Notes: generated by a model not told the origin, from the letters alone. 64,000 bases of DNA from Fonsecaea monophora (GCF_001642475.1 NW_019173986.1:1-64000); one strand, 5' to 3'; positions 44,300 to 57,400 are shown, counted from the first letter of the stretch. Numbers and translations: made by a program.

Positions 44300-47200
44300 A
44301 TGCAGGACAAAAGCCAGGCGGAGGATCCGTCCTCTCCGGGGTGGGAGACCGATGATGACTCCAGCACCACCGCAGAGTCAGAGTCACCACCCCGAATCTG
44401 GAAGAGGCTATGGCTAAGGCTAGAACTCGATTTGGAGACGGTGAAAATGATGGCGAAGTGAGCTTGTGCCCACATTTGGTTGCTGCTCGAAAACTAACAT
44501 GAAGACAGGGGTGCTCTACCACCAGCCATTGCCGCAGCAATGTGAGTATGGTCGACTCATAAAGACTCCGATTCTGAACAAGCAACAGGAATCAGTCGGA
44601 CTCGGTCGCACATATCTATACGACCCTCGCATATCTGGTTTCCATCATGGCCTTCTTCTCGTTTGCGACCCAACCTCGAGCACGATTCGTCCAGACTATG
44701 ACCTTGAATATCATTGGGGTCTGCATCGCTGCAGCTGTCATGCTATTGTCTATCTATTGTGCAGTCAAATCCCGGGAGCATTCAGGGAGTGGGGCACAAC
44801 AGAATTCTTCCAACACCAACGTCAATGTCAGCTACAGCGCCTCAGCAAGCGCGATAATTGGGGTCTGGCTCTGTGTGTCCATCTACCTCATCAATGTGGG
44901 ACGGGCGCTGCGTCCACAGTATTCGGTGACCGGCACTATCTTGAGCTTTTTTGTCATTGTAGCCTCGGTCAACGCAACGGTAATGACAACCCAGACTGCT
45001 AGAACTGTGAGCTGACATTACGTAGCGAATATCACAGATGTCGCAGGGCGAGATGTTGATCAAACACCTGATTGGGGCATTTCTGATGGGATTCGCTATC
45101 GCAGTTGGCGTTTCGTTCTTCATTTTCCCCCGAAGCCACCGCAAGCTTTGCTTTAAACTGACAGATGATTTTGTCGGCAAGCTCAAGGAGTCACTAAAAG
45201 CTCAGGGTGCTTACATGCGACGAATGCGGCGCAAAAATTTGGTCTTTACGTGCGTTCAAGAGACCAACGTTTCTACGGCGCGCATGACTCCCGAAGAGAT
45301 TAGGACCACGAATTCTCCCGAAGCGCAACGGCTGAAGCTCAGCACTGCAAGTCTCTCTGCAACTTTTGGCCGCATGCACACCGAACTACACTATGCCAAA
45401 TCCGAATTTGCCGTCGGTCACCTCGACGTGTACGACCTCAAAAAGATTCGCGAGTTGCTCCAATCCATTCTATTACCCATGAACGGAATGTCGACCTTGG
45501 TTGACATTTTGAAAGAAGTGGCCATCCGCGCAGTTGGTGCAGAAGACGACGATGGTGATCCAGATGGTCTCGCTTTCGACGATTTGCAGGCGGAGCGTAT
45601 CGCATGGGCTGAGGTGATGGACTCACTCGTGAGTTCCTTCGAGTCCTTGGCAGAGACTTTGGAGATTGCGCTGGATCATGTCTACATTCAATTGCGATTT
45701 GGACGAAGGAGGAAGCGGGCAGAAGATGCAGAAAAGGGAAGGTCACGGCCAGACGACGCAGATTTGGCAGCTCTCCTAAGTCGCAAACTCAAGGAGTTTG
45801 ACTCGGCCCGTGCTGATACGTTACGAGGCTGGAGTCAAGCGGCCAATGTTGATCTACCCGTCGCATTCATGACAGACCCTGCAAGAGATCCACAGCCAAC
45901 ACTCACCGGACATTTCGCAGGGCTTAGACACCATCGGAAGAATCAACAACGAATGTATCTTGTCTTGTACATCGAGTTCCTGACCTGGTCCACTGCGAAA
46001 GGTGTTCTTGACTTGGTGGTCTTTGCGGATACAAAATCCCAGGAAGCCACAAAAAGGGGCTCCAGGTTGATTCTTCCGGGAAAGAGGCGAATGAAAAAAT
46101 GGATTCGGAATATGTGGATTTCGGAGGACTCCATCGCAGATCCCACCATTACAGGTCGTGAAGGGACTCGAACCATTGTTCACCTGGGAGAAGCCTACAG
46201 AAAGCGGAAAGACCCCGAGCATTTGCCAGCTGCCAGCTACCTGGAAGTCATAGGCGACCACATCCGCAGCACTTCGCACTTCTTCGCCTCTGAAGAATCC
46301 GCTTTTGGATTCCGGGCTGTCTGCGCGGTCATGACTGTGGCAATCATTGCCTTCCTCCGCGACACCCAGACCTGGTTTCTCCAGCAGCGTGGACTATGGG
46401 CCCTCATCCTGGTTGCCATTTCGCTGGCTCCGACAACAGGTGCTTCGGTGATTGGGTTCCTGGGCCGGGTCGTCGGAACGATAGCAGCCTGTTGCACCTC
46501 GATTACTCTGTGGTACATCGCCGACGGCAAAGCCGGTGGAGTCATCCCCGTTCTCTTCATCGTCGAATTCCTCGGGTTCTACACCATCTTCAAGTATCCA
46601 CAGTTCTCGGTCGGCGCCATTCTCTTCAACGTGACTAATCTCCTGATCGTGGGATACGAACTCGAAGTTACGAAGCTGGGGAAAGAGACGGTGGCGTCAA
46701 ACGGGCAGCCATATTATCCGATATATCTCCTGGCACCCTACAGACTTGCAACTGTCCTGACTGGAACGTTCGTCGCGTTTATCTGGTCATATTTTCCCTT
46801 CCCAGTGACCACCCACGGCAAACTACGGCGAGATCTTGGGGCGGGACTCTACCTCCTGGCGACATACTACGCGACAGTCCACAGCACGGTCGAGATGCGC
46901 CTCCGGGACGATGTCTTGGATCCTCGGATCAAGAAAAGTCCGGCCTACCGAGTCGAAAAGGCACGAAACAAGGCGTTTGCAAAGACGGGCATCCAGATCT
47001 CAAAGCTCCAAGTCCTGGCGCGTGAATGGGAGCCCACGATCGGCGGGCGCTTCCCGAAGGAGACGTATCACGACATTATCGCGTCGATGCAAATCATCTT
47101 CAACTACATCACGCTGATCTCTTACTCCACGCGCACCTTCTCTCCATCGTCACCGCTATACTCGGCGTCCGCACTCCCGTCAACCGACCGTCTGTCTCCC

Positions 47201-47707
47201 ACCCTTTCCAACGAATCTCAAACACTCCCAGGCACTGAGCAACCGTGGATTCATAACTTCCGCCTCTTCATGCGCGGCCTGCACATAACGACGTACGACA
47301 TCACATCGGTGCTCAGCCTGCTTTCCGCGAGCGTCACCAACGCCCAGCCTCTCCCGCCCCTCCTGCGAGTGCCGCATCCATACACTCTCGGTCCGGACCT
47401 GCACATTATCGACCCCGACGTGCTGCGCATCGAGCACGTCGCCGAGCCGTGCTACGCGGCCTTCGCCGTCTGCCAGGTTGCTAGCAGCCTGATCAGCGAG
47501 GAACTGGAGCGCATGATTGGACTGGTCAAGAGCCTCGTGGGCGAAGTCGACTTTAGCTTCCACATTGAACAGAAGCCCGAGAGGGTGACGACGTGGCGCA
47601 GCAGGACTAATACGTTCGGCACCAAGAATGCAAAGGAGGATGCGAGGGAGAAGAAGAAGAAGAGACACGGCGTGTTAGGTTTACACGGCAAGGGTAAAGC
47701 AGAGTGA
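44300..47707 (+). CDS. ArAE-type aromatic acid exporter / putative ER transporter, large membrane protein
   Basis: Four-exon model 44300-44457, 44509-44541, 44589-45006, 45038-47707, giving 1092 residues. The first exons supply an acidic N-terminus and WKRLWLRLELDLETVKMMAKGALPPAIAAAMNQSDSVAHIY, read in pieces, which is the usual start of fungal ArAE_2_N (PF10337) proteins; then about six hydrophobic helices, a long cytosolic region, a second block of helices (FRAVCAVMTVAIIAFLRD; LWALILVAISLAPTTGASV; IAACCTSITLWYI) and a C-terminal DUF2421-like part. Members relate to bacterial aromatic acid exporters and plant malate channels, and some affect brefeldin sensitivity. The third intron would be only 31 bases (45007-45037); an alternative donor GTAATG at 44980 gives 58 bases but loses nine residues expected from family spacing. 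The 33-base second exon is certain by motif. Confidence 0.82.
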
Positions 47708-48270
47708 TCAGATTATCTGAGATCTCTCGTCCCAGTCTGCATTTTCCAGCGTCGGACACCTCAGCCGGAAGAATTTATCGAGTTGACCATATCAAGCGCC
47801 TGGGACGCAGAGGTTCGATCCGACGGTCTGAATCTCATCAGACCCTATCGACAAAAAAAATCATTTGACCAACCAGGAAGTCGTCGTAGAAATATTGAAA
47901 GGGAAGCTTTGCTTCACAAGCACCTGCACCTAGTGAAGCTTGACCTCACTAGCCTCACTAGCCAAGGGCTTTTGATACTTGAAGCCCCGATTGAGTAAAG
48001 CGTGGTCAGGCGGTCAGGCTACAGCAGTAGCCGCCCAAGTTGCCAACGCACACAGATTCTTCGTCTGCCTCCTTTGGCAGATGGGTTTCGGGAATCCTTG
48101 TCTCTCATCTCCGACTGGACGCCTCTCAAAGCGCCCCCATGTGCCGTGTTGTCTGCGGTCGAAACAATCGTCTGCAGGCCTGCTTGATCTTTTCCCCTCC
48201 TTCATTGTAAGGCTGGAGAATCCCGGCTCAACTCGCTACACAACCTTTGAGTTCAACGCATACGGCCATC
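47708..48270. other. intergenic
   Basis: 563 bases, no gene seen; contains a CCTCACTAG-type short duplication near 47943-47962. Confidence 0.5.
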
Positions 48271-51196
48271 ATGGTTCTTGAGCGCCCAAGGCGCGAGGCT
48301 AATCCAGACTTTACAAGATTTAACGCGGATTTTGGACATCCAAACGAATATTACGACCCATTCCACCAGCCATCAAACCCCCTTTCCGGTTTCAAATATG
48401 TCCACGAAACGAGCAGCTTCCTACTGAGCATCGATCCTGGGCAGGAAACAGCAGAAGCGTCGGACTCGAGCCATGAACCAGCAGACCCAGAACCAGCAGA
48501 AGCAGACGGAGCTGCGGTATCCCCTCCAGGTTTGTTATTGAGGCTGAGAATCACAAAAAACCCCAACCTAATGATATTCTGACCGCTAGGCACACTCAAA
48601 GCGCTCGAAGGCATTATGTGGCGCGACACCCCACAAGAACTACGAATCTGGCTGCGTGCCGTCGAGGGGCAAGGCTATGTGGTCGACATTCCTCGTCTTC
48701 TGCGCTACGCAGTGGGTATAGCGAGCCTGGGCATTGTGAAGTATTTAGTTGAGCATGAAAAGGCAGATTTGAGGACGACTGATATCCTAGAGAGGTCTGT
48801 CATCTTCTTTGCCGCCGCTTGCGGTGATTTCCAGGTGCTGGAATACATTGCCGGAAAATTGAAGAGGAATGTTTCGATATCGAAAGAGCTGGCCCGAACA
48901 GACATAACTGGTGCGACACCACTCTACTATGCCCGCGATATCTGGCACGCCGCCGTCAACGCCAAATATCTCCTCCGGAATTATGCTGCCTCAGATGATA
49001 GAGCATCGCTGGCTCGTGCAGCTCTAGAACTCGAAGTGCAAAGGGGAAAGGCCAACGACGTCCTTTGCACTGATTGGTGCAACGTCCTTTTCCTTTACGG
49101 ATGGCTCGATCTCTACCTGCGTTTCCCCGTCCTTTCTGAAAGCTGGTCTAGGCTAAAAGACCCCGAGAGCTTTTGCACTAATAAAAGACTTCTCACGCTG
49201 CGGAACCTGATGTCCCAGAACCACTGGCTTCTTGAACAGCTTGATGACATTTTATCAGACCAGTACAGCCCCGAATTAGTCTGGATCCACGTCCCGTGGA
49301 CTAATGTGAGTTGAGGTGATGCCGATATCACTGTTAAACCACTAACCTGTTCCAACTCCTAGGGCATCCTAGTATCTGTAAATCATCCGCCATTGCTCCC
49401 AGACATTTTCACTCTTCTAACAGATCTACAGGCAGTGCTAGACTCTGTGGTAGACAATTTCAAAGACCGCACCTGGGAAACTCTGGACGTTGCGAAGGCA
49501 GCTCTTGTGAGCGACAACTTCAAGGATGCATTTCGGCGACGATCGTCACCGCCTGGTAACCCATATCTCGACTACTTGACACCCGTGTTCCGACAAATTT
49601 CTGGTCATAGATCTGCGGTTGTTATTGTATGTTTCAGTTGTTGAGAGCCACGGTGTTGTCTGCTAATAAGATGGCCAGTTCCCATGCATCGAGATCGTCA
49701 GCTTTGGAGACTTTGCGAGATCAAGGAAGCACCATATGGATCTACGCGCAAAGTTGAAGACTGAATTCCCGTCCATCACGAGCCGTGTCCAGACAACCCG
49801 CACTCTTGACGAAACACATTTCCCGTCTCTCAGCGCAAAAGCACTCGAGGATTTGAACAACGATCAAGTGGTGAGTCGGGAATGCCAGGAGCTCCTCAGT
49901 GGGGAGCCCACGACAGAGGCGACCAAACCGATCCTGGTGGTGTCGCAACTCTGGGTCTGGAACTTTGAAGCAGTTGTGCTGTCAGCGTACTCTGACCCAG
50001 GAAAGACTCCTGACGATTCGCTGCTCAGGGATCACGACGTCATGGAGTCTGAATTCCCCGTTATCGATGCATGGAGGGGAAAACAATTTGGTGCAAAAAC
50101 TTTGGAAGGTGGGCGTAGCCCTGAGCTGAAGGTCGCATGTCTCTTGCATGACCAAATTGACTATTTCGACAAGACGCAAGCAAACGGAATGTACCAGGTG
50201 CCCCTCGACTACTTTGAAATGGGTGTGTTACGGATCATAGCCAGTGTAACCGAGTACACGAAGAATATGGACCCCCAGTCACTGGATGTGGAAAAGGAGA
50301 GGACCTTTATGCACGATTTGTCCGATATCAGAGTCGAGTTGGATGCGATCGACCAAGTTCTTACCCAGCAAAAGAACATCATCAGCGACTTTCATGATTA
50401 TCTCGACGCTGCAGAAGATGATGTGGTATGGCATCTTGAAAATGCCGACGACAATCGGATTGCGAAGAGGAGTCTTGAAGATGACAAAAAGCAGATTAAC
50501 ACATATCGCGCAAGGATTGCCAAAATCCAAAAAGACGCAGACCGCATCGACCAGGCCATCAGCAATGCTCTGAATCTCAAACGTACCGCAGCAAGTATTC
50601 AAGACGCTCGCAACAGCGCCAAAGATGCTCGAACAAGCCTCCTCCTTGGTTGGGCCGTCCTGGGTTTCACCATCATCACGATTCTGTTCGCACCCTTGTC
50701 TTTCATGACCAGTCTCCTGGCGTTACCGGTGGACAGCCTGCGCCAATTTAATGGGACGGACGCGACTGGGGCACCGACTGCTATCTATCGATCCGGTTTC
50801 ATCGCGTGGACTTTTAGTACGTGTCGGGAGACCATGAAGTCTGACGGACATGTACACTTTGCTGACGAGTTGACAGTTGTGGCAGAGGTCATTTCCATCG
50901 CCGTCACCGCCTTGGCCGTATATGCTGCCGTAAGATATCGGCATGTTCTGAATGGATTTCTGGTGCCAGATGACGTTGGTGCGCAGGGGCAGCAAGGAGG
51001 GCGTATTCAGAGCGAGGTTGCTGGCGGCGACGGAGCCTGGGTCGATGAGAAGCGACCGCATGCTGTTCTGAGAGAGCACGCTGACAACATGGGAGAAGCT
51101 TCAGGTGCCAATGTTACAGTGGAGTCAGCCAGACCTCGCGGTCTCCGCAAGCTACTGGGGACGACCAAGCCCAAGTCAAGAGACCCGGAGAAGTGA
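48271..51196 (+). CDS. ankyrin-like protein with C-terminal CorA-like transmembrane region
   Basis: Five-exon model 48271-48529, 48590-49305, 49363-49626, 49679-50816, 50877-51196; 898 residues. The N-terminal third has degenerate ankyrin-like units (LLRYAVGIASLGIVKYLVEH, VIFFAAACGDFQVLEYIAG, GATPLYYARDIWHAAVNAKYLL). The C-terminal third is a long helical region (DLSDIRVELDAIDQVLTQQK, DRIDQAISNALNLKRTAAS) followed by two hydrophobic segments (LLLGWAVLGFTIITILFAPLSFMTSLLAL and the last one after the fifth-exon joint), an arrangement like CorA magnesium transporters but without the GMN signature. The last intron (50817-50876, 60 bases, GTACGT...GACAG) is in frame without stop, so read-through is possible. 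Such ankyrin/CorA-like fusions are frequent and uncharacterised in filamentous fungi. The exon 1 donor GTTTGT is weak. Confidence 0.72.
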
Positions 51197-52566
51197 TGTA
51201 CGTTGCTAGATTGCGCGTTGAAAGCTGTCCTTTCATCGATACGAGCTTCTCAGTCCCAGGCGTTGTTGAACGGATGGATGACATCTGTAGTGGTACTAGA
51301 AAGGGGCATCGCATTTTAGAGAGAAGTTCACAGCCCCAGAGGCCTTATACCATATTTGAGAGGTAGACAGACGTCGAGGATATTCAGTTCGCAAATGGAA
51401 AGAGTCGAACGGCTACTACGTAGCTGAGTTTAGATCATCTCGCCGGCCGCCGTATACGCTGGCGAAGCGGAGAGCGGAAGGCCAAGGGGACCATGTTTTT
51501 TTGATGCCAAGATGGGTATAAACTGCTCGCGCCTCACCCCGTTTTGGAACGAGGGTGATGCCGCCCTATGCTCATCCGCTACTCACTGGTCGTGGGGTGA
51601 TGGCGCTGGAGGCATCTAATAATTGCACCGCAGCCCTGCTCAAAAGCAGCGTCGGTAGACACGCACTTCTAAACTAGCTTCGCATACCACTTACTCCCAA
51701 GCGGCCCAAGTTCTATGGAGCTCCCTCGCGCTCGTGGCGTAGATAAATAGGGAGAATTCCTCCCTGCTCGCTACTTTCACCAGAGTCCACGTTCGTAAGG
51801 TATCCTAGCGCCGTCGCCCTTCGACTCTCAGTTTCGACCGACCGTCTTAACACAAAAGTTGGCCCTCATTGGAGCGAATGACTCAAACCTACGTATATAT
51901 GACTGACTCCTTCCCACGAATTCCTGCGGTCGCCTCTGCTCGCTCCCCCCCAATCCGTCTCTAATCTACCTCCGCTGGCCCTTTTCATGTGCGCTGGCCT
52001 CTATACTTATAACTATCATAGCTATACCTGTATGGCGCGTTACGAGCCAGGGCTGAGCGCTACGTTCGCTCTAGCTGGCGGACTGAACATTGAGGACAGC
52101 GTCGACAACGTCGCATAGCTCTACTTCTAACACACCCACCGTAGGTCGAGAGGGTGCCTGATCTTCGATGCAATCCAATGGCATAAATACCTCAGTACGT
52201 GGCTTGATGCGGACGAGACGGTGGGCTGGCTGGGTTACACAGCCATTGATCCCACCACGACGGTATATGCGCCGCCCGAACATTCAAGCCCGAACTGGCA
52301 TCGATGGTGGCATTGGCTGCGAAATCGCCGCCAAGCTGAAATTCTGGCTCGCCATCGGCGATCACCTACCGATTATCTCAGCCTGATCTGTGCCTCATGG
52401 CACAGCCACTTCGCTGTGCATCTCGCTGTGCATCACACCAGCGAATGCTTGTCACCACGCGCCCCTCTCTTCCTTCAACAGGAGTCTGAAGCGAAATCGT
52501 TGACATCCCCTCTCGCATCTCATTTCGTCCGATTGATTGGCATCAGTCACCAGCGACCTGCCCAAC
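51197..52566. other. long intergenic region
   Basis: About 1.37 kb without a supported gene. Carries small palindromes (GGGAG-AATTC-CTCCC near 51751), a CTGCT-CAAA-AGCAG hairpin near 51634 and a duplicated CGCTGTGCAT near 52412-52432. A 129-codon plus-strand frame (52221-52610) runs into the next gene in another frame and is not convincing. Confidence 0.5.
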
Positions 52567-54003
52567 ATGTTCGCCGCAGCGATCGAAAACTTACGCTCCG
52601 CTCTCGATGAAAATCCATGGGCCTGTGAGCTGGCCGGGATTCTTCCCTTGTCGGCCTTGCTCGACTTTGTCGACATGCCGAGCAAGCTTCACATCTTCCA
52701 GCTCATGGGCGCCGTTCCGCTCTGGAGCTGGCCCGTCACCCCGTCCGGGAGCGGCCTCCTGCTGTCCACGCGCCCGGGGACCGATACACATGCTTATCTG
52801 GACCGCTTCGGGAACACGCTGGCCTTGACGGGGCTGGATGGACGCTACGGTGATAAATACTTCATCAGCAACCCGGGAACGCTCCGTCTGTGTCTTGACT
52901 CTCTACCAGTCCAAGCTATCAAGAATCTCCATGGCAACATGAAGAAGAAACATCTACGAGTTCAAAATCTAGATATCGTTCGCGTCTGCCGCGTGGCAAC
53001 CTCCCGAGGTCAACGTCTGCCGTCCGACTGCTGGCTTCGCCGCCTCTTCTACGACCCGTGGTGGATGTTCAGCACCTGGCACCTGGCAGTCTCGGCGGTT
53101 GGATGGGTCGCTTGGGGTGGGATAGTTGCTATGAGTTGGATCTTGGAGTGCGAGCTCTCTTTCGCCTTCGCGCTTCTCATACCGGTTACCGGCGGCGTCG
53201 TCTTCATGCTCTTCGGGAGTAAGTCGCAGCACCTGCTGGTCTCCAATCACAGCTCGTACAACCGACTCGTCCTGGTCACCGAGCACACCAACGCGATGTC
53301 CTGGACCGCTTTCTACGGAGAGAGTACTCTGGTGAACTCTCTGCTGAACCGACCACTGGAACCCGTCGGGCCTGATGTCACTTCTGCGACCACGTTTCGA
53401 GCCATACGTATGGCGCTTCGGGTCTGTATCATGGGTCAGTGGGCGCTCGTGGTAGGTGCGGCAGCAACCCAGCAATTCGATGCCTACGTCATCGCCTTTT
53501 GGATCATCTTCTGCATCTGGACGCACGCGTTTCTGATCCCACCCTCGACCGTGGCAGGCGAGTGGCTGAAATCTTGCGCCTGCCTCGAGCTTCATCGATA
53601 CCGAGTCAAGGTCAGTTCGAGGCGGACCCTGCTCAACACGGTCATGGCTCTCAATCCGGATACGTTTCCCGAATCCGAGAACAGCCACGGCCAGCTATGT
53701 TTCTACGACACCGCACTGAAGTGGATCGATCCGATTCTGGCCCCCGGGCCGAGCCGCCTGGAGTGGGAGAACGCCACGAGAGAGGCCATGGCTGCTACCG
53801 CTCGTTGTACTTCAGACGAATTGACATCCACGGCCTGGGGGCATACTTCTGGGGATATGGTGGATCGGGACTGGGATAAAAGATACCCCCCCGATAACGA
53901 ACATTATTGGAGGGACTGTATCTGGGAGGGCATTTATGTGGCTGAATGTGTCAAAAAGGGGGCAGGGATAGGCGGGCGCAAGGTTGCTGCAGTATACAAT
54001 TAA
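52567..54003 (+). CDS. unknown multi-pass membrane protein
   Basis: Single exon, 478 residues, not recognised. The first ATG of the exon frame is used. Visible: an N-terminal hydrophobic stretch (LAGILPLSALLDFVDM), a soluble segment with FDRFGNTLALTG-like turns, then two close helices (LAVSAVGWVAWGGIVAMSWIL and FAFALLIPVTGGVVFMLFG), further helices (MALRVCIMGQWALVVGAAAT; YVIAFWIIFCIWTHAFLIPP), and a soluble C-terminus with aromatic-rich ends (HYWRDCIWEGIYVAE). Four to five membrane spans. Between an ankyrin/CorA-like gene and a HET gene on the same strand; membership of an incompatibility-type cluster is a guess. Confidence 0.7.
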   Translation: MFAAAIENLRSALDENPWACELAGILPLSALLDFVDMPSKLHIFQLMGAVPLWSWPVTPSGSGLLLSTRPGTDTHAYLDRFGNTLALTGLDGRYGDKYFISNPGTLRLCLDSLPVQAIKNLHGNMKKKHLRVQNLDIVRVCRVATSRGQRLPSDCWLRRLFYDPWWMFSTWHLAVSAVGWVAWGGIVAMSWILECELSFAFALLIPVTGGVVFMLFGSKSQHLLVSNHSSYNRLVLVTEHTNAMSWTAFYGESTLVNSLLNRPLEPVGPDVTSATTFRAIRMALRVCIMGQWALVVGAAATQQFDAYVIAFWIIFCIWTHAFLIPPSTVAGEWLKSCACLELHRYRVKVSSRRTLLNTVMALNPDTFPESENSHGQLCFYDTALKWIDPILAPGPSRLEWENATREAMAATARCTSDELTSTAWGHTSGDMVDRDWDKRYPPDNEHYWRDCIWEGIYVAECVKKGAGIGGRKVAAVYN

Positions 54004-54473
54004 GGTATCTTCGCCAAAATCTTGTATCAGATGTACCATACTGTGTTCCAGCGGGCAGTGCCAACAGGCGGTGAATTGACCGGCAGCTTTGTGATCCAAT
54101 GGCAAAAATTGCCTCCGCACCTCGCGGTTAACCACAGGGATCCGTGTCTAGTCTGCAGGGTGCAAGGGCTGCCTCAGCTACCATCTGCATGCAACCCTGT
54201 CGAGTGATATTGGAATGTTGTGTAACAGCTTTGGAGGGGCACATTCCTGGTAACTGCACGGTGTGATTGGGGAAGAAGAAAAAAAGGTCGATAAGAGCAC
54301 TAAAGAGCACGGAAGGGGTGGACACGGGAAATGCTGATTGGCAGCTGGCTCAGTTCGCCAGCCCAAGCTGCCCTACCTATATGTTCCTCCAGATCGGCTC
54401 AAAGTGTTCAGCATCATTCAGAGTGACACTTCTGTTGCCCCAATTTCTTTTCCATCGCTGTCAACCCGCCATC
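54004..54473. other. intergenic
   Basis: 470 bases before the HET gene. The HET frame is open back to 54267 but its only in-frame ATG before 54474 is at 54381, so part of this may be 5' coding sequence if that start is used. Confidence 0.45.
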
Positions 54474-57400
54474 ATGCTCGAGCGTGACCCAGTCACTGGC
54501 TATGTCTTCATGAAGACATTCAAGCCGAGGTCGGAACGGGATCAGAACCAGCTTCTCGCAGATGCGCCGCGAGACCCGAAGTTAAGATCGATAGAAGAGC
54601 TCCAGGACCGGGAGAGGATTCATCCAAAAACGAAAACCGAGCTTGGACAAACACCGCCGTTTCTTCGGGTCGGCCCTTTGGATTCCATCCTCGTCCCCGG
54701 CGAACAAGACGCTCAGAGGGATCAGCCTCCCTCATGTCCTAATGCTGGAGACGACCGCGCGGTAGCTGTGCTTGTACCTGGGGACTTCGGAACTATCATC
54801 AACGCCGAGTCGCCCTTGATGAACCAGCTCTTTCAGTTATGCCAACATGCCGAGATCCGTTGTTGCGAGAACCTGGTGTGCTCCGAGAAGCGCAGCGAGC
54901 TGGAGAAGCTTGCCCCTCAGTGCGACTGGGCCCCCTTCCGAAACTGGGCATTGCAGCTGATGGCCTGTCAGCTGACCATGATCGACCAGGGCAACTTCAC
55001 CAGGCCCGTTCTTCGCATGTCCCAGGTCGTGACGTCGTGCCATTTCTTCTTGGTCGACGCGGGAAGAACTGTCACCAAGATGCCGTCTGCAAAGCTCGCC
55101 GGGCCAGGCAAGACCACACACACTGTCGACGCCTTTGGTGCATTCGAGACCATATATTGGATGATGACGATCGAGCACCCCCTCGGGCTGCTCCACATCA
55201 TCGAACAGACATGGGATCCCAGCTTCCTCCCTGGCGCCATCACGGACCCGGCGATCACCAAGGCGTCTCAGAGGGCAGCCGGGGCGGGCATCTGCCCCAA
55301 CCGATTCTGGAATCTCACAGTTGCCATGGAGCGGCAGCACCTCGACCTCCCCGCCATCGCCCAGGCTGCCGCTCGGCACCCTCAGCTAAAGCACCAGGGT
55401 CACGAGACATGCACACCGGCATTCTGTACCTTCACCGTCCTGGATAGCACAAGGGTGAAGCAGTGCCACAAGTGCTCCGGGCTCGAAGAAAATCCTTGCA
55501 AAAGGGAGGGGAGGCAGCTGTTCTTTGACCCCGAAAAGCTCGACGGGTCGATCCGGGATCAAAATCGCACTGTCTGGTCAACCGTGTCGGACGAGCCCGA
55601 AGTGTCCCAAGAGGGCCCCTACGTCGCCATCTCGCATGTATGGTCCGACGGAACCGGTGTCGGCCTGCAGGCTGCCGGCAAGGTAAACGAGTGCCTGTTT
55701 CGGTTCCTAGCCCGCATCGTCGAAAGGCTGGGCTACGATGCCATCTGGTGGGACGCAATCTCAATTCCCAAAGACCCCAAACTGCGGCAAGAGGAAATCA
55801 ACAATATGCACCGCAACTACGGCGAGGCCGGGTGTACCGTGCTCCACGATAACTATCTCCTCGATTTTGAGTGGGCTGACAACAGCGAAGGGCCCTGCCT
55901 CGCCCTGATCTTGTGCCCCTGGTTCACCCGCGGCTGGACCGCGCTGGAGCTGATCATGTCGAAGGCCGTCAAGGTGCTGTACAAAAACCCCGAGGCGGGC
56001 GGCGAGCCGCTTATCAAAGACCTGGACGAAGACATCCTCGCAAAGGACCCCGCTCACTGCACGCGGGCGCACTGGATCGCCTCGACCATTATCCGACGTC
56101 TGCGACGCGAGATACGCAACGTGAGCGACCTCGCCGCCATCCTCAAGCCGCGAAGCACGTCGTGGGCTCGGGACCGCATGGTCATTGCTGGCTTGCTGGC
56201 CAAGGTCAAAGCTGACTACACAATGGCGACTCACGAGGTCACCAAGGCCATCATCGATCGTGTTTGGAATCTGAACCCGGCCAGCCTGCTCCATGGACAA
56301 CCCACCATTGCCACCTCGGGAGGGTGGTCGTGGTGTCCGCACTCGCTGTACGACATGCCCTCGGTCACGGTGGGCGACCTGGCTGAGACGGGAAAACACC
56401 TGGTAGGGGACATGACATGCGTGGTGGATAAGGACGGCATAGCCTCGGGCTGTTGGCATTGGCGAGCGCTGGAGGAGGCAGACACGCGACACGATCTCCT
56501 CATACCCAACTCGCAGCACCAATCCGTCTCGCCCGCCATACGGGACGCCATTCGCGACTGGGAGCACTGCATGCTTCTGCGAGACTCCAACATGGACGGC
56601 GGTCTCGGCTTGATAGTCAAGCCGGCCAAACGCAGGGGCGATTTCATTCCGGCCCAGTACGTAGGCAGCGTGCGCGTGCGCGAGTCGCCGACCAAGCTGC
56701 AGGGGACGCAAGTCGACGAGCGTTATGACTTTGACTGGTTCCGCATCGGGGAGGTCGTCAACAGGGTGAGAAAGGCGGCCGAGTTCTCCAAGAAGTCTCA
56801 CAATCAACGTCGAATTTCAAAATCGAGTCAAGACTGCAGCTGGGTGGCCGGGACGGGGAATCTGTGGCTAGGTGATCACCCACATGAAGGGCAGCTTCTG
56901 ATTGCCCGCTACCTTCGGGAGGAAGGCGTCGTGGAAGGACTCCGCTTGGTCATCTCAGGCGACCATAAGAACAAGACTTACACACTGCTGCCTGCGGAGG
57001 ATCCTGTTTTCCGCGTGAGTGCTGATTCCGGCAACAGCGTGCAAGGGGCAGGGAACGATTCGGCTTCCCATTTCGGCGGCCTACGGGTTCGACCGGTAAA
57101 GTACCAGGAGCAGTGGCCCCCCGAGCCCATACCGGCCTTCGGCAGAGTATACCGTTCCGACGCTGTGCCGGCGATGAACAGTTTCAGCATTTTCAAGCTC
57201 AAGACGGGTAGCAAGGAAAGCACTCTATACTCGCTCATTATCCAGCAATACCTCATACCCAACGTGAAGCAGCCGTTCGGGGGGATCTGGATTTGTACGT
57301 GTCTCACGCCCCTTCACCCGCTGGGACCCTCCTTCTCAACCTTCTGCCTGCTAACTGTTAACTTCTTCATGTAGATGTCCGGCCCGAACGTGTTCCTCTT

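Noticed and set aside
47812..47830. GGTTCGATCC-like tRNA B box
   Set aside because: The flanking bases do not form a T-arm stem, and no acceptor stem or A box lies at the proper distance.
51197..52566. Decayed transposon
   Set aside because: No transposase or reverse transcriptase remnant, terminal repeats or strong AT-rich mutation pattern could be recognised.
55761..56807. 348-codon minus-strand open frame inside the large HET gene
   Set aside because: Antisense shadow caused by high GC at third positions; no domain, and the HET motifs lie on the other strand.
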